From contig JANQQF010000082.1 in assembly GCA_028285035.1 (NCBI GenBank), positions 1 to 6,924 on the forward strand: a DNA stretch of 6,924 bases, read 5' to 3'. The notes below the pieces were generated by a model. It was not told the DNA's origin, made no database searches, and saw only the letters and a program-made list of their open reading frames with translations. The position numbers and the translations under genes were made by a program. This stretch comes from Phycisphaerae bacterium. Lineage in GTDB: Bacteria > Chloroflexota > Anaerolineae > 4572-78 > J111. Numbering within the stretch: position 1 is the first letter of the stretch; each line of letters begins with the position of its first letter. Of this stretch, positions 1 to 6,349 are shown piece by piece.

Positions 1-117
1 CGCGTTCGCTTGATTGTCTTAGGCGCTGTTTTTCTTTATCAGTTACTCCTTCTTTATCAATTTCACAATGGCTTGCCTCTCGGTAAGGGCATCAAAGCCT
101 TTCTTCAAGCTACCTGA
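1..117 (+). CDS. C-terminal end of a probable membrane protein (partial)
   Basis: Frame 1 is open from the first base to a TGA at 115-117, giving 38 residues that begin RVRLIVLGAVFLYQ. The first 20 or so residues are strongly hydrophobic (LIVLGAVFLYQLLLLYQF) and fit a last transmembrane helix. A short polar tail, HNGLPLGKGIKAFLQAT, follows. A strong inverted repeat at 165-194 lies 47 bases after the stop, as expected for the end of a real transcription unit. The 5' part lies outside the window, so the family cannot be named. The fragment is short enough that chance openness is possible; the hydrophobic run plus the terminator are the reasons for calling it. Confidence 0.5.
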   Translation, partial: RVRLIVLGAVFLYQLLLLYQFHNGLPLGKGIKAFLQAT

Positions 118-164
118 TTATTTATGACCAGCTCTCAGTTAGGTAAACAAATTTGGGGACATAA

Positions 165-194
165 TTACCCCCTGAGAAATTTCTCAGGGGGTAA
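165..194. terminator. Bidirectional terminator-like perfect inverted repeat
   Basis: TTACCCCCTGAGAAA (165-179) is followed directly by its exact reverse complement (180-194). The 15-bp arms have no spacer, so in RNA the loop would use the central A/T bases. The repeat sits between convergent gene ends (stop at 117 on + and at 210 on -). A moderately T-rich stretch (CTTGTTTGTTATAT) follows on the + side; the - side T-run is weaker. Its position and symmetry suit a shared rho-independent terminator. Confidence 0.75.
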
Positions 195-209
195 CTTGTT
201 TGTTATATG

Positions 210-1361
210 CTAACCTAAATTCGCGTAGACATCTTTTTCGAATTGTTGGTACAGTTGCATAAACGGTGGTTCAACAAACGGTAGGGTTTGGGTCATAATT
301 ACGGCAGCGACATCACGGCTGGGGTCGAACCAATAGTGGGTATTGAGCACACCGGCCCAGCTTTGAGAACCGGCTGAACGCATATCTGGAATATCATCCT
401 CAACACGCAAGAAGCCAAAGCTGTGAGTTTTTGCATGACCGGGGAAAAGGTCGACATCGGCTGTAATTGGGGGCGCGGCAGTAACCATTTTTCCCACACG
501 AATATCACCAATGTGATTGGTCAGCATCTTGTCGACAGCGGCCTCGCTCAAAACACGATTTCCATCCAGCTCACCTTTGTTTAGAAACATGCGTAGAAAA
601 CGCATATAGTTGTTTGGGGTAGAGTAGAGGGCGTGTCCCATCCCGTAAAATTCAGGATTTGAGGGCGGGGCCAGTTCAAAATCAGCAAACTCACCATCTT
701 CGCCCCGAGCTTTGACCACCGCTAAGCGATCAGCCATATGATCACGGACCTCGACATCTGTATCACCCATTCCCAATGGCTCAAAAATTTCTTCTTTACA
801 AAAAACATCAACCCGACGTCCATCAACTGCCTCCACAACTTGGCTAAGCCAATCAATGCCAATTCCATAATCCCAACGGGTGTCCGGCTCAAAAACCATC
901 GGGTAGTTGAGCGAGGCTTTCAGGCCAGAAATAATGGTGGGATGCCCCGTCACCTCCATATATTTGGGGATGTCAGTATTCCAGAACTCGTAAACCAACC
1001 CAGAGGTGTGGGTGGCTAGATTGCGCACGGTGGCTTTTTTCTCTGGTTTGCGGAGTTGGGGGGTATCCCCATCAAACCCTTCAAGCAATTGAATATTGGC
1101 AAAGTTAGGCAGAATGTCCTCGACCGGGGTGTCAACATTGAGCTTACCCTGATCAACCAGGATCATCGCTGCTGTCGAGCCAACCGCTTTGGTCATTGAA
1201 AAAACACGAAAAACCGTATCTTCATCGGCCGCTGCGCCAGGAGCTCGCTCCCCAGCCGCGCCTGACCAGGTGACTCCCGCAGCATTTGCCGACATTGCAA
1301 CCACAAAAGGTACCGCATTTTCTGAAACAGCATTACTCAACAATGAATTTAAATCGCCCAT
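210..1361 (-). CDS. Beta-lactamase-family serine hydrolase (family VIII esterase-like)
   Basis: The protein has 383 residues with the penicillin-binding/class C beta-lactamase fold (COG1680, Pfam Beta-lactamase). Visible motifs are the nucleophile box S55-M-T-K58, the 'THTSGL' loop at 117-122, a Tyr motif Y165-G-I-G in the place of YxN/YSx, and a C-terminal SWAGVLNTHYWFDP block at 334-347. That last block matches the 'W-G-G...WxDP' region of EstB-like family VIII carboxylesterases rather than the KTG box of true beta-lactamases. Ser55 should be acylated with Lys58 and Tyr165 as the general-base system. An ester substrate is likelier than a beta-lactam, but the exact substrate is unknown. The frame is open further upstream to 1475, but I chose the ATG at 1361: it has AAAGGAG nine bases upstream, and the promoter -10 lies at 1460-1465, inside the longer version. 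From this start there is no signal peptide, so the enzyme is probably cytoplasmic. Older databases label such proteins '1,4-butanediol diacrylate esterase' or 'serine hydrolase'. Confidence 0.93.
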   Translation of the reverse strand: MGDLNSLLSNAVSENAVPFVVAMSANAAGVTWSGAAGERAPGAAADEDTVFRVFSMTKAVGSTAAMILVDQGKLNVDTPVEDILPNFANIQLLEGFDGDTPQLRKPEKKATVRNLATHTSGLVYEFWNTDIPKYMEVTGHPTIISGLKASLNYPMVFEPDTRWDYGIGIDWLSQVVEAVDGRRVDVFCKEEIFEPLGMGDTDVEVRDHMADRLAVVKARGEDGEFADFELAPPSNPEFYGMGHALYSTPNNYMRFLRMFLNKGELDGNRVLSEAAVDKMLTNHIGDIRVGKMVTAAPPITADVDLFPGHAKTHSFGFLRVEDDIPDMRSAGSQSWAGVLNTHYWFDPSRDVAAVIMTQTLPFVEPPFMQLYQQFEKDVYANLG

Positions 1362-1370
1362 GATTTGATG

Positions 1371-1377
1371 CTCCTTT
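1371..1377 (-). promoter_or_regulatory. Shine-Dalgarno site that fixes the serine hydrolase start
   Basis: The minus strand reads AAAGGAG here, nine bases before the ATG at 1359-1361. No comparable site precedes the upstream in-frame start at 1475. This supports the 383-residue form and the removal of a 38-residue, composition-odd N-terminal extension. Confidence 0.8.
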
Positions 1378-1401
1378 GAATATAATATTTTGATGTTGCG
1401 T

Positions 1402-1417
1402 GAACAGTTTCCTGTTC
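1402..1417. repeat. Small inverted repeat in the 5' leader of the serine hydrolase
   Basis: GAACAG (1402-1407) and CTGTTC (1412-1417) form perfect 6-bp arms around a 4-base centre. They lie between the predicted transcription start (about 1453) and the ribosome-binding site of the leftward gene. It could be a leader hairpin or a small operator. The arms are short, so chance is not excluded. Confidence 0.35.
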
Positions 1418-1459
1418 CAAAAATAATTGGAATATGTAGAGGGGATAACCTTAACCGTG

Positions 1460-1488
1460 ATGATAATCGAAGCAACTAGGTTTGTCAA
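1460..1488 (-). promoter_or_regulatory. Sigma70-type promoter for the serine hydrolase gene
   Basis: On the minus strand a perfect -35 TTGACA (1483-1488) is followed after exactly 17 bases by TATCAT (1460-1465), which matches five of six bases of TATAAT. The expected start of transcription is near 1453, giving a leader of about 90 bases before the ATG at 1361. The spacing and hexamers are close to ideal, so a reasonably strong promoter is likely. Confidence 0.75.
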
Positions 1489-1531
1489 AGCTTCGCCTCG
1501 CGACGAATGTTTGGTGAATAACATGGGCAAA

Positions 1532-1560
1532 TTGACAACACATCTTACGCGATGTAGGAT
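1532..1560 (+). promoter_or_regulatory. Sigma70-type promoter for the dioxygenase-like lipoprotein
   Basis: TTGACA (1532-1537), a 17-base spacer and TAGGAT (1555-1560) point rightward, with an expected transcription start near 1567. The leader before the ATG at 1596 would be about 30 bases. The -35 box is perfect; the -10 keeps the important first TA and final T. It is divergent from the promoter at 1460-1488, with 43 bases between the two -35 boxes. Confidence 0.7.
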
Positions 1561-1595
1561 AGGCATCGTTCATCAACAATCAATGGAGGGGTCCT

Positions 1596-2288
1596 ATGAG
1601 ACAGTTTGAGGTTAAAACTTGGGGTTTGTTGTTGGTAGTCTGTGGCGTTTTGTTAGTCGGGTGTTCTGGGCCGGAATTGAGTTTCTTTGCCACACCAACG
1701 CCGACCTCTACACCCGTGCCCCCACCCACGCCGACCCCAGAAATCGTGCTCAATTGCGAGTTGACCCCCGGTCAAGCTGGCGGTGGTTTTTTGCAGGAGG
1801 GTGTGGAACCTCGGACCGAACTCGCCCCACCTGATATGCCTGGCCGGCGCATGAAAATTTCGGGCACAATTTATGCCTCAGATTGTATCACCCGACTCCC
1901 TGGTGCAGCCCTCTTCCTCCGGCATGCTGATGATGAAGGCCAATATGATAATACTGAACCGTTCGATTTAGTCGGGGTGGTTCAGGCCAATGAGATGGGT
2001 GAGTTTGAGTTCTTCTCTATTCGCCCCGGTAGTTATGTGGCCGGTGGTCAATTACGCCCCGCTCATATTCATGCCGTGATTACGGACAACGCCGGCGTTC
2101 TATTATCGACCCAGATGTTGTTTGAGGATGATCCGTTGTTGGCTGGGGCGGATGTGCCTCCAGGTTTGTTGGTTGAATGGGAAACGTTTGATGTTACAGA
2201 AGATGGGGTGTGGGTTGGTACCTTCGATGTGGTTTTGCCTGTCACCCCGCCTACGCCAGAGCCGATGTTTGACGAGGAAGATTTATAG
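1596..2288 (+). CDS. Surface lipoprotein with an intradiol ring-cleavage dioxygenase-like domain
   Basis: The 230-residue protein starts with a type II signal peptide: a short charged N-terminus, then LLLVVCGVLLVGC, lipobox L20-V-G-C23. A Thr/Pro linker follows at 33-49. The folded part opens with CELTPGQAGGGF at 54-65, which resembles the 'C-LTPExTEGPYY' entry of secreted intradiol dioxygenases, and 'PGRRMKISGTIY...C...LPGAAL' at 82-106 fits the next beta strands. The core is then clear: GQY117, a shortened loop, PGSY147, RPAHIH at 154-159, and STQMLFEDDP at 171-180. By comparison with protocatechuate 3,4-dioxygenase, Y117, Y147, H157 and H159 correspond to the four Fe(III) ligands, and R154 to the conserved active-site Arg. 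Known family members insert O2 into catechols between the two hydroxyls. Departures from the norm are GGGF where EGPY is usual, no Trp before the first ligand Tyr, and a very short ligand-1 loop, so the substrate could be unusual. A Pro/Thr tail, PVTPPTPEP, follows at 215-223. GGAGGGG at 1585-1591 supports the start. Catalytic activity is inferred, not shown. Confidence 0.82.
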   Translation: MRQFEVKTWGLLLVVCGVLLVGCSGPELSFFATPTPTSTPVPPPTPTPEIVLNCELTPGQAGGGFLQEGVEPRTELAPPDMPGRRMKISGTIYASDCITRLPGAALFLRHADDEGQYDNTEPFDLVGVVQANEMGEFEFFSIRPGSYVAGGQLRPAHIHAVITDNAGVLLSTQMLFEDDPLLAGADVPPGLLVEWETFDVTEDGVWVGTFDVVLPVTPPTPEPMFDEEDL

Positions 2289-2319
2289 GAGAGTCAACAC
2301 CTTTTTGTAAATTGTTATG

Positions 2320-2353
2320 AAAAGGAGCCCAAAGCGCACTTTGGACTCCTTTT
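2320..2353. terminator. Strong bidirectional rho-independent terminator
   Basis: AAAAGGAG-C-CCAAAG (2320-2334), loop CGCA, and CTTTGG-A-CTCCTTTT (2339-2353) form a 15-position stem with one mismatch (2328/2345). It carries a T-run on the + strand, and the A-run at its left end gives a T-run on the - strand. It lies between the lipoprotein stop (2288, +) and the permease stop (2379, -), so it can end both convergent transcripts. Confidence 0.9.
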
Positions 2354-2378
2354 CGATTCTGTTTGGATATCTCTAAAA

Positions 2379-4814
2379 CTACCCCTCGTAAGCCAGGACC
2401 TCACGTACTGTGAGGCGCGAGGCACTGCGAGCAGGTAGATAGCTGGAGATAATAGATAGGATGACGGCGATGATAAGCCAGAAGGTAAGACCAAACCAGG
2501 AGTAGGCGAAACTTAGGGGGCTTTCCAAAAGGAGGAGACCCAATTGATCGCTTAGAATTCGACTAAGCGGAAGGGCTAACAAGGCCCCCATCAGCCAGCT
2601 AAGCAAGCCGATAGTCACCCCTTCGATAAGTACAATCTGTAGGACCGCCCAATCCGAGGCCCCAATCGCCCGCATTACGCCAATTTCACGGACGCGCTCA
2701 AGCACATTGATGCTCATCGTACCGGAGAGACCCAGCCCACCAACTACGGCCAAGACTCCCGCCATTGAGATGAGGAAGGTCAGCAGGAAGTTGAAACCAG
2801 TTTCAGTACGGGAACGAACTTCAGTGATAGTATCAATCCGTGACACATCCAACCCGGCGCGCTCAAAGGCCAACTCTAGTCTTTGGGCGATGGCGGTGTG
2901 CTCATCCCCATCCCGGCTGGTCGTGGTAAGCTGCAAAATTTGGGCCTGATCGACCTCATTCACCAAGCGACTGTAATAGTCATAGTTGGTGAAGAGGGCT
3001 GCGCCCACCGTCGTGCCCTGGATGATACCTACTACGGTCCAGCTTGTCTCTTTTGACCCTGTTAGCTCAAGGACCAGGTTATCCCCTAGTTCGACATCAG
3101 TTTCATCTTGGAGGAAATCGGTGTTGATAACCAAGGCATTGGCATCGCTCTCTGTAAGCCACCGGCCCTGAAGGAGTTTTGGCCTTAGCATTTCAGTGTC
3201 AACAGGTACGGCGGTCAACGCGAGATTATCACTGTCTGTGCCATCGTCACGAATACGACGAACGGTCGCAAACCCCCAATTTTCTGCCTGGTCGATACCA
3301 GGGATATCAGTCAAGACTTGATCAATCCGGGTTGAACGGTAAGGTTCTTCAAAGGTGATGTTAATATCATATTGCCACAAGGCCAAAATATCATCGAGGG
3401 TAGACAATATTGAGTCGCGAACCGAGTAGATGGTGATGAACGTGGTTCCGGCTAGGGTGAGGGTGAAAAGGGTGAGACCCAGTCGCGTTTTCCGGCGGAA
3501 GGTATTGCGTAGCGAAATCATCGCCGGGCGAGAGATCCCCCGGATGCTTTGCAAAAAGCGATCAATGCGGCTGGTGCCAAAGCGCCCACGTCCCAAACCA
3601 TAGTCGCTGATCGCCTCACGAACCGTGACATTCGTGCCGATGATGACCGGAACCAAGGCTGCAACAAATGGGATAAGAATGGCGATGATGGCTTGAATAA
3701 TCATCACTTTGGGCGAAATCGTAAATTCACCGACCTCAACATTGAAAAATTCAGCCAGGAAGAGAGTCAGTTGCCAGCCCCCATACGCGCCAAGGGGAAT
3801 AGCGACGATTAAGGCCAGTAGCCCGTAGACAAAGACGGTCACCAGATACAGCGAGATGATTTGCCCCCGCTGGGCACCGAAGGATTTCATGATGCCGATC
3901 TGACGGGTTTGTTGGGCCAGAATGGCGGAGATGATATTGACCACCAAAAAGCCGCTCAAGGCCAGGGCTAACCCGCCCAAACCAGTTAGGATGAGGAGCA
4001 GCGGTTGAAGTACGGTGTTCAGAGGGTGTTGGCCCGGTGGGGGCACGGCGATAAACAACACCTCTTGCCCATTGTTTTCGATCTTACGCCGAATGATTTC
4101 CCCCACGTCCTGAATATGATCACTGTCAAGTGGATTTTCGGCAACCACAAAAGCGAGTTGGGTAAAATCCTCCGGCTCATTGAGCCATTCCAATGTCTCA
4201 CGGTTGATGTAACCACTCGGCACCCCCGTGACCGCCGCTGGAGGACCGTTTTGGTCGCGGACGATGCCTGCAATGGGCATTTCGCGGACTTTTCCATCAG
4301 CAGTTTCGATGAGAATCGTATCGCCAATTTCGGTCTCCAAATACTCCATTGACCCTAAATCGAGCAATATCTCTTTGTCGGGAGGCGGCCAGGCACCCCC
4401 TTTTGGTAGAACCTTGCTGATCTCCATCGCTTCGAAATCTGCAACATTGACCAGTTCGATGGTTTTCCATTGATCTTCTTCTGGGACATCACTGTCAGTG
4501 GTTGCCGCTCCAGGGAGTAAGTATCGCAAGTTGGCCTCACGTCGCCCTTCAGCTACGGCCACTTCCCGCAAGTTATCAATGGTTTCAACTAAATCTTCGC
4601 CAAACTGGCCATCGACAAAGACACGACCGCTGGCCGGATTGGATGACCCATAACTGTCGTTGAGGGCCTGTAGGAATACGCGCTGCGCCCCAGTGACGAC
4701 CCCAATCGCAAAAATGCCGACGGCGATTGACATCACCACCAGCAGTGTGCGTGATTTATTACTCCACATATCGCGGATGACTTTACGCCAGCGCGGTGGA
4801 AATACTCTTATCAT
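2379..4814 (-). CDS. ABC transporter permease with two MacB/FtsX modules in one chain
   Basis: This 811-residue inner-membrane permease has a duplicated layout: TM1 at about 22-43, an extracytoplasmic MacB_PCD-like domain at about 60-265, a first FtsX core with three helices at about 268-298, 318-345 and 371-393, a cytoplasmic linker at about 394-440, then TM5 at 443-465, a second extracytoplasmic domain to about 670, and a second FtsX core at about 674-702, 722-755 and 775-795. The coupling-helix motif appears twice, as RQIGIMKSFGAQ (304-315) and REIGVMRAIGAS (709-720), which confirms the two halves. The type belongs to COG0577 and the type VII ABC superfamily, which works in lipoprotein or peptide extrusion or in force transmission rather than ordinary import. 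A single chain carrying both halves can pair with an ATPase dimer. The ATPase gene lies 79 bases upstream on the same strand. The ATG at 4814 has a weak AAAGG site eight bases upstream, so coupling to the ATPase transcript is likely. No MacA-like adaptor is nearby; the substrate is unknown. Confidence 0.93.
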   Translation of the reverse strand: MIRVFPPRWRKVIRDMWSNKSRTLLVVMSIAVGIFAIGVVTGAQRVFLQALNDSYGSSNPASGRVFVDGQFGEDLVETIDNLREVAVAEGRREANLRYLLPGAATTDSDVPEEDQWKTIELVNVADFEAMEISKVLPKGGAWPPPDKEILLDLGSMEYLETEIGDTILIETADGKVREMPIAGIVRDQNGPPAAVTGVPSGYINRETLEWLNEPEDFTQLAFVVAENPLDSDHIQDVGEIIRRKIENNGQEVLFIAVPPPGQHPLNTVLQPLLLILTGLGGLALALSGFLVVNIISAILAQQTRQIGIMKSFGAQRGQIISLYLVTVFVYGLLALIVAIPLGAYGGWQLTLFLAEFFNVEVGEFTISPKVMIIQAIIAILIPFVAALVPVIIGTNVTVREAISDYGLGRGRFGTSRIDRFLQSIRGISRPAMISLRNTFRRKTRLGLTLFTLTLAGTTFITIYSVRDSILSTLDDILALWQYDINITFEEPYRSTRIDQVLTDIPGIDQAENWGFATVRRIRDDGTDSDNLALTAVPVDTEMLRPKLLQGRWLTESDANALVINTDFLQDETDVELGDNLVLELTGSKETSWTVVGIIQGTTVGAALFTNYDYYSRLVNEVDQAQILQLTTTSRDGDEHTAIAQRLELAFERAGLDVSRIDTITEVRSRTETGFNFLLTFLISMAGVLAVVGGLGLSGTMSINVLERVREIGVMRAIGASDWAVLQIVLIEGVTIGLLSWLMGALLALPLSRILSDQLGLLLLESPLSFAYSWFGLTFWLIIAVILSIISSYLPARSASRLTVREVLAYEG

Positions 4815-4834
4815 AATTTAACCTTTGTTTGGGA

Positions 4835-4913
4835 GATTAGAGATTGGTTATTAGAGACTGTCATCAAACACTATCTCTTTAATCTCCAAGCGCTTAATCC
4901 CTAATCTCTAATC
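4835..4913. repeat. GATTAGAG-type inverted/direct repeat cluster between ATPase and permease
   Basis: GATTAGAGATT at 4835-4845 is mirrored by AATCTCTAATC at 4903-4913, perfect 11-bp arms about 57 bases apart. Inside lie degraded variants (ATTAGAGACTG near 4850-4860, TCTCTTTAATCTCC near 4874-4886, TTAATCC at 4894-4900). The right arm is inside the ATPase gene and encodes its last residues. The whole block could fold into a branched hairpin on the shared mRNA and might set the relative level of ATPase and permease. It looks like a short interspersed low-complexity repeat rather than a terminator, because no T-run follows. Confidence 0.65.
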
Positions 4914-5667
4914 CTGTAACCAACTCTTTCTTAATATCACTCTCAATTTCACCATCAGCAATTGTGATCGTGCGGGTACCTTGTGCGGCCAAGTCATTAT
5001 CATGGGTGACCATAACGATGGTCTTGCCTGAGTCAACCAACCGTTTGAACATGCTGAACACATCGTCACTCGTTTTTGAGTCCAGGTTTCCGGTCGGCTC
5101 ATCCGCGACAATGATGGGGGGATCGTTGGCCAAAGCCCGCGCAATGGCCACCCGCTGCTGCTGCCCGCCGGAGAGGGCGGTCGGTAGCTTGTAGGCGTGT
5201 TCTTCAACATCCACTTGGGCCAACAAATCCAGGGCGATTTTTTCACGTTGTGCGGTTGGGTGCACTCGACAAAAATCCATCGGTAGCATTACATTTTCAA
5301 CCACGGTGAGGGTTGGTAGTAACTGGAAGAACTGGAAGACAATGCCCATATTTTTGCCCCGCCAAACGGCGACTTGTCCTTCACTCAGGGTATGGACCGC
5401 AGTGTCGCCGATAAAGACTTCGCCGGTGGTCGGTCGATCAATGCCCGTAATCATATTGATCAGGGTTGATTTCCCACTGCCTGATTTCCCGACAATGGCC
5501 ACGAATTCCCCGTGATCGACCTGCAAATCAATCTCTTTTAAGGCCAGAAATTTCCCGGCAACGGTCTCATAGGCCTTGGTGATGTTTCGTAGCTCGATGA
5601 GATGTTCGCCTGGTTGACCATGACCGTTTGCTGATCCATTTTTATTCCGTCGAAAAAAATTAAACAT
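4894..5667 (-). CDS. ABC transporter ATP-binding protein, MacB/LolD type
   Basis: The 257-residue cytoplasmic ATPase should energise the permease encoded 79 bases downstream. All nucleotide-binding motifs are intact: Walker [10 protein letters not shown] at 60-68, Q-loop Gln112 in [17 protein letters not shown], signature LSGGQQQR at 165-172, Walker [13 protein letters not shown] at 185-196 with catalytic Glu190, and H-loop His222 in MVTHD. The '[10 protein letters not shown]' and '[16 protein letters not shown]' wording is diagnostic of the MacB/LolD/FtsE group (COG1136). The N-terminal 20 residues ([20 protein letters not shown]) are a basic, flexible lead-in outside the ATPase domain. The C-terminal end (TGLEIRD) is encoded by a GATTAGAG repeat, so it is probably not conserved. 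The ATG at 5667 is preceded by AAAAAGG about seven bases upstream. The gene forms a two-gene operon with the permease. Confidence 0.95.
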   Translation of the reverse strand: MFNFFRRNKNGSANGHGQPGEHLIELRNITKAYETVAGKFLALKEIDLQVDHGEFVAIVGKSGSGKSTLINMITGIDRPTTGEVFIGDTAVHTLSEGQVAVWRGKNMGIVFQFFQLLPTLTVVENVMLPMDFCRVHPTAQREKIALDLLAQVDVEEHAYKLPTALSGGQQQRVAIARALANDPPIIVADEPTGNLDSKTSDDVFSMFKRLVDSGKTIVMVTHDNDLAAQGTRTITIADGEIESDIKKELVTGLEIRD

Positions 5668-5692
5668 TCGATTACCTTTTTATAAAAAAGCG

Positions 5693-5722
5693 TTTATATA
5701 TTTTGTTGACTACCTGAGTAAA
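5693..5722 (-). promoter_or_regulatory. Possible promoter for the ATPase-permease operon
   Basis: On the minus strand TTTACT (5717-5722) is followed by an AT-rich TATATA (5695-5700, spacer 16) or TATAAA (5693-5698, spacer 18). It falls in the 95-base gap after the DUF2231 gene, about 25 bases before the ATPase start. The -35 is only a four-of-six match and the sequence is AT-rich, so this is a weak call. Read-through from the upstream gene is an alternative, since no clear terminator separates the two. Confidence 0.3.
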
Positions 5723-5762
5723 TCACAAAAATAGTACGAAAAATCCGATGAACACTACGAAC

Positions 5763-6221
5763 TTATTGCAAGAGCGGGTTGATACCACGAACATTTACAC
5801 CAAGCTCATAAACCAACTCACCCCCGTTGTCCGCAGTGACGGTCAGAAAGAGAATGCCCAAAAACATCGTCCCGATAAAGGGCCAAGTGGCTCCGATATC
5901 ATTGCCTTTTCGCATCCCAGAGCCGCGCCAAATCAACAGCCCGATAAAAATCAAGGTCGTGATCATTCCCAGAAATTGATGGACTTCTATTTGCTCATAA
6001 ACACTTGAACCTTCATAAGGCGCGTGAGCAATTATTCCTGTAATCGTGGCAGGGATGGTGGCCAGTGCCCCAATCACAAAGGTAAGCCACGAAGCCTGTA
6101 GCCAGTCAGGTTTGGACCGAGCCATAATGCCAAGGCCAAAGCTGACAACCAATAGAGCGATGGGGAAATGCACAATAATTGGATGAGCATTCTGCCACAA
6201 GTTTGTGATAAAATTAAACAC
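5763..6221 (-). CDS. DUF2231-family four-helix membrane protein
   Basis: The 152-residue integral membrane protein has four predicted helices at about 15-33, 45-64, 83-98 and 112-129. It carries the hallmarks of DUF2231 (COG4244): the opening NAHPIIVHFPIALL (11-24), a mid-chain EVHQFLG (79-85), and the closing DNGGELVYELGVNV (131-144), the family's 'G-LVYxxGVxV' signature. Histidines 13, 18, 66 and 81 lie at or near helix ends, a layout that could bind haem or metal, but the family's function is not established. The start is a GTG at 6219-6221 with AGGAG six bases upstream. It lies 95 bases upstream of the ABC ATPase gene on the same strand. Co-transcription is possible but not required by the spacing, and there is no obvious functional link. 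The length is normal for a single-domain member. Confidence 0.85.
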   Translation of the reverse strand: MFNFITNLWQNAHPIIVHFPIALLVVSFGLGIMARSKPDWLQASWLTFVIGALATIPATITGIIAHAPYEGSSVYEQIEVHQFLGMITTLIFIGLLIWRGSGMRKGNDIGATWPFIGTMFLGILFLTVTADNGGELVYELGVNVRGINPLLQ

Positions 6222-6227
6222 AGATAT

Positions 6228-6232
6228 CTCCT
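6228..6232 (-). promoter_or_regulatory. Shine-Dalgarno site fixing the GTG start of the DUF2231 gene
   Basis: The minus strand reads AGGAG here, six bases before the GTG at 6219-6221. The resulting N-terminus places the family's conserved HPIIVHFP motif at residues 13-20, where it belongs, so this non-ATG start is well supported. Confidence 0.75.
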
Positions 6233-6349
6233 AATGTCTCTCTTTGCTTTTTGCCAAGCCTGATCATATTCAATACGAAGATGCTTTGTAAAAGTTTCTC
6301 GGAGCAAGGTAAAGTGTACCGTAAATTTCTTAGAAACTGATAAGAGATG

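Noticed and set aside
210..1361. True class C beta-lactamase (antibiotic resistance gene)
   Set aside because: The SxxK box is present, but the Tyr motif is YGIG and the C-terminal block is of the EstB/esterase type without a KTG box, and there is no signal peptide for export.
1427..1609. 60-residue plus-strand frame across the divergent promoter region
   Set aside because: It covers both promoters and runs into the lipoprotein start; no ribosome-binding site and no recognisable sequence.
4005..4352. 115-residue plus-strand frame
   Set aside because: It lies antisense within the ABC permease gene, has no family features, and follows from that gene's codon pattern.
4831..4913. CRISPR-like or attachment-site repeat between ATPase and permease
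   Set aside because: The words are short, degenerate and inverted, with no regular spacers, no cas gene and no integrase.
5705..5710. TTGACT as a plus-strand -35 box
   Set aside because: No suitable -10 follows at 16-18 bases and there is no plus-strand gene downstream.
5749..5796. Imperfect direct repeat CACTACGAAC / TACCACGAAC around the DUF2231 stop
   Set aside because: Only eight of ten bases match and one copy is inside the gene; chance similarity is adequate.
6074..6307. 77-residue minus-strand frame overlapping the start of the DUF2231 gene
   Set aside because: It begins at a TTG without a good ribosome-binding site and mostly overlaps the well-supported DUF2231 gene in another frame. 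Only its first part, outside that gene, was kept as a possible remnant.
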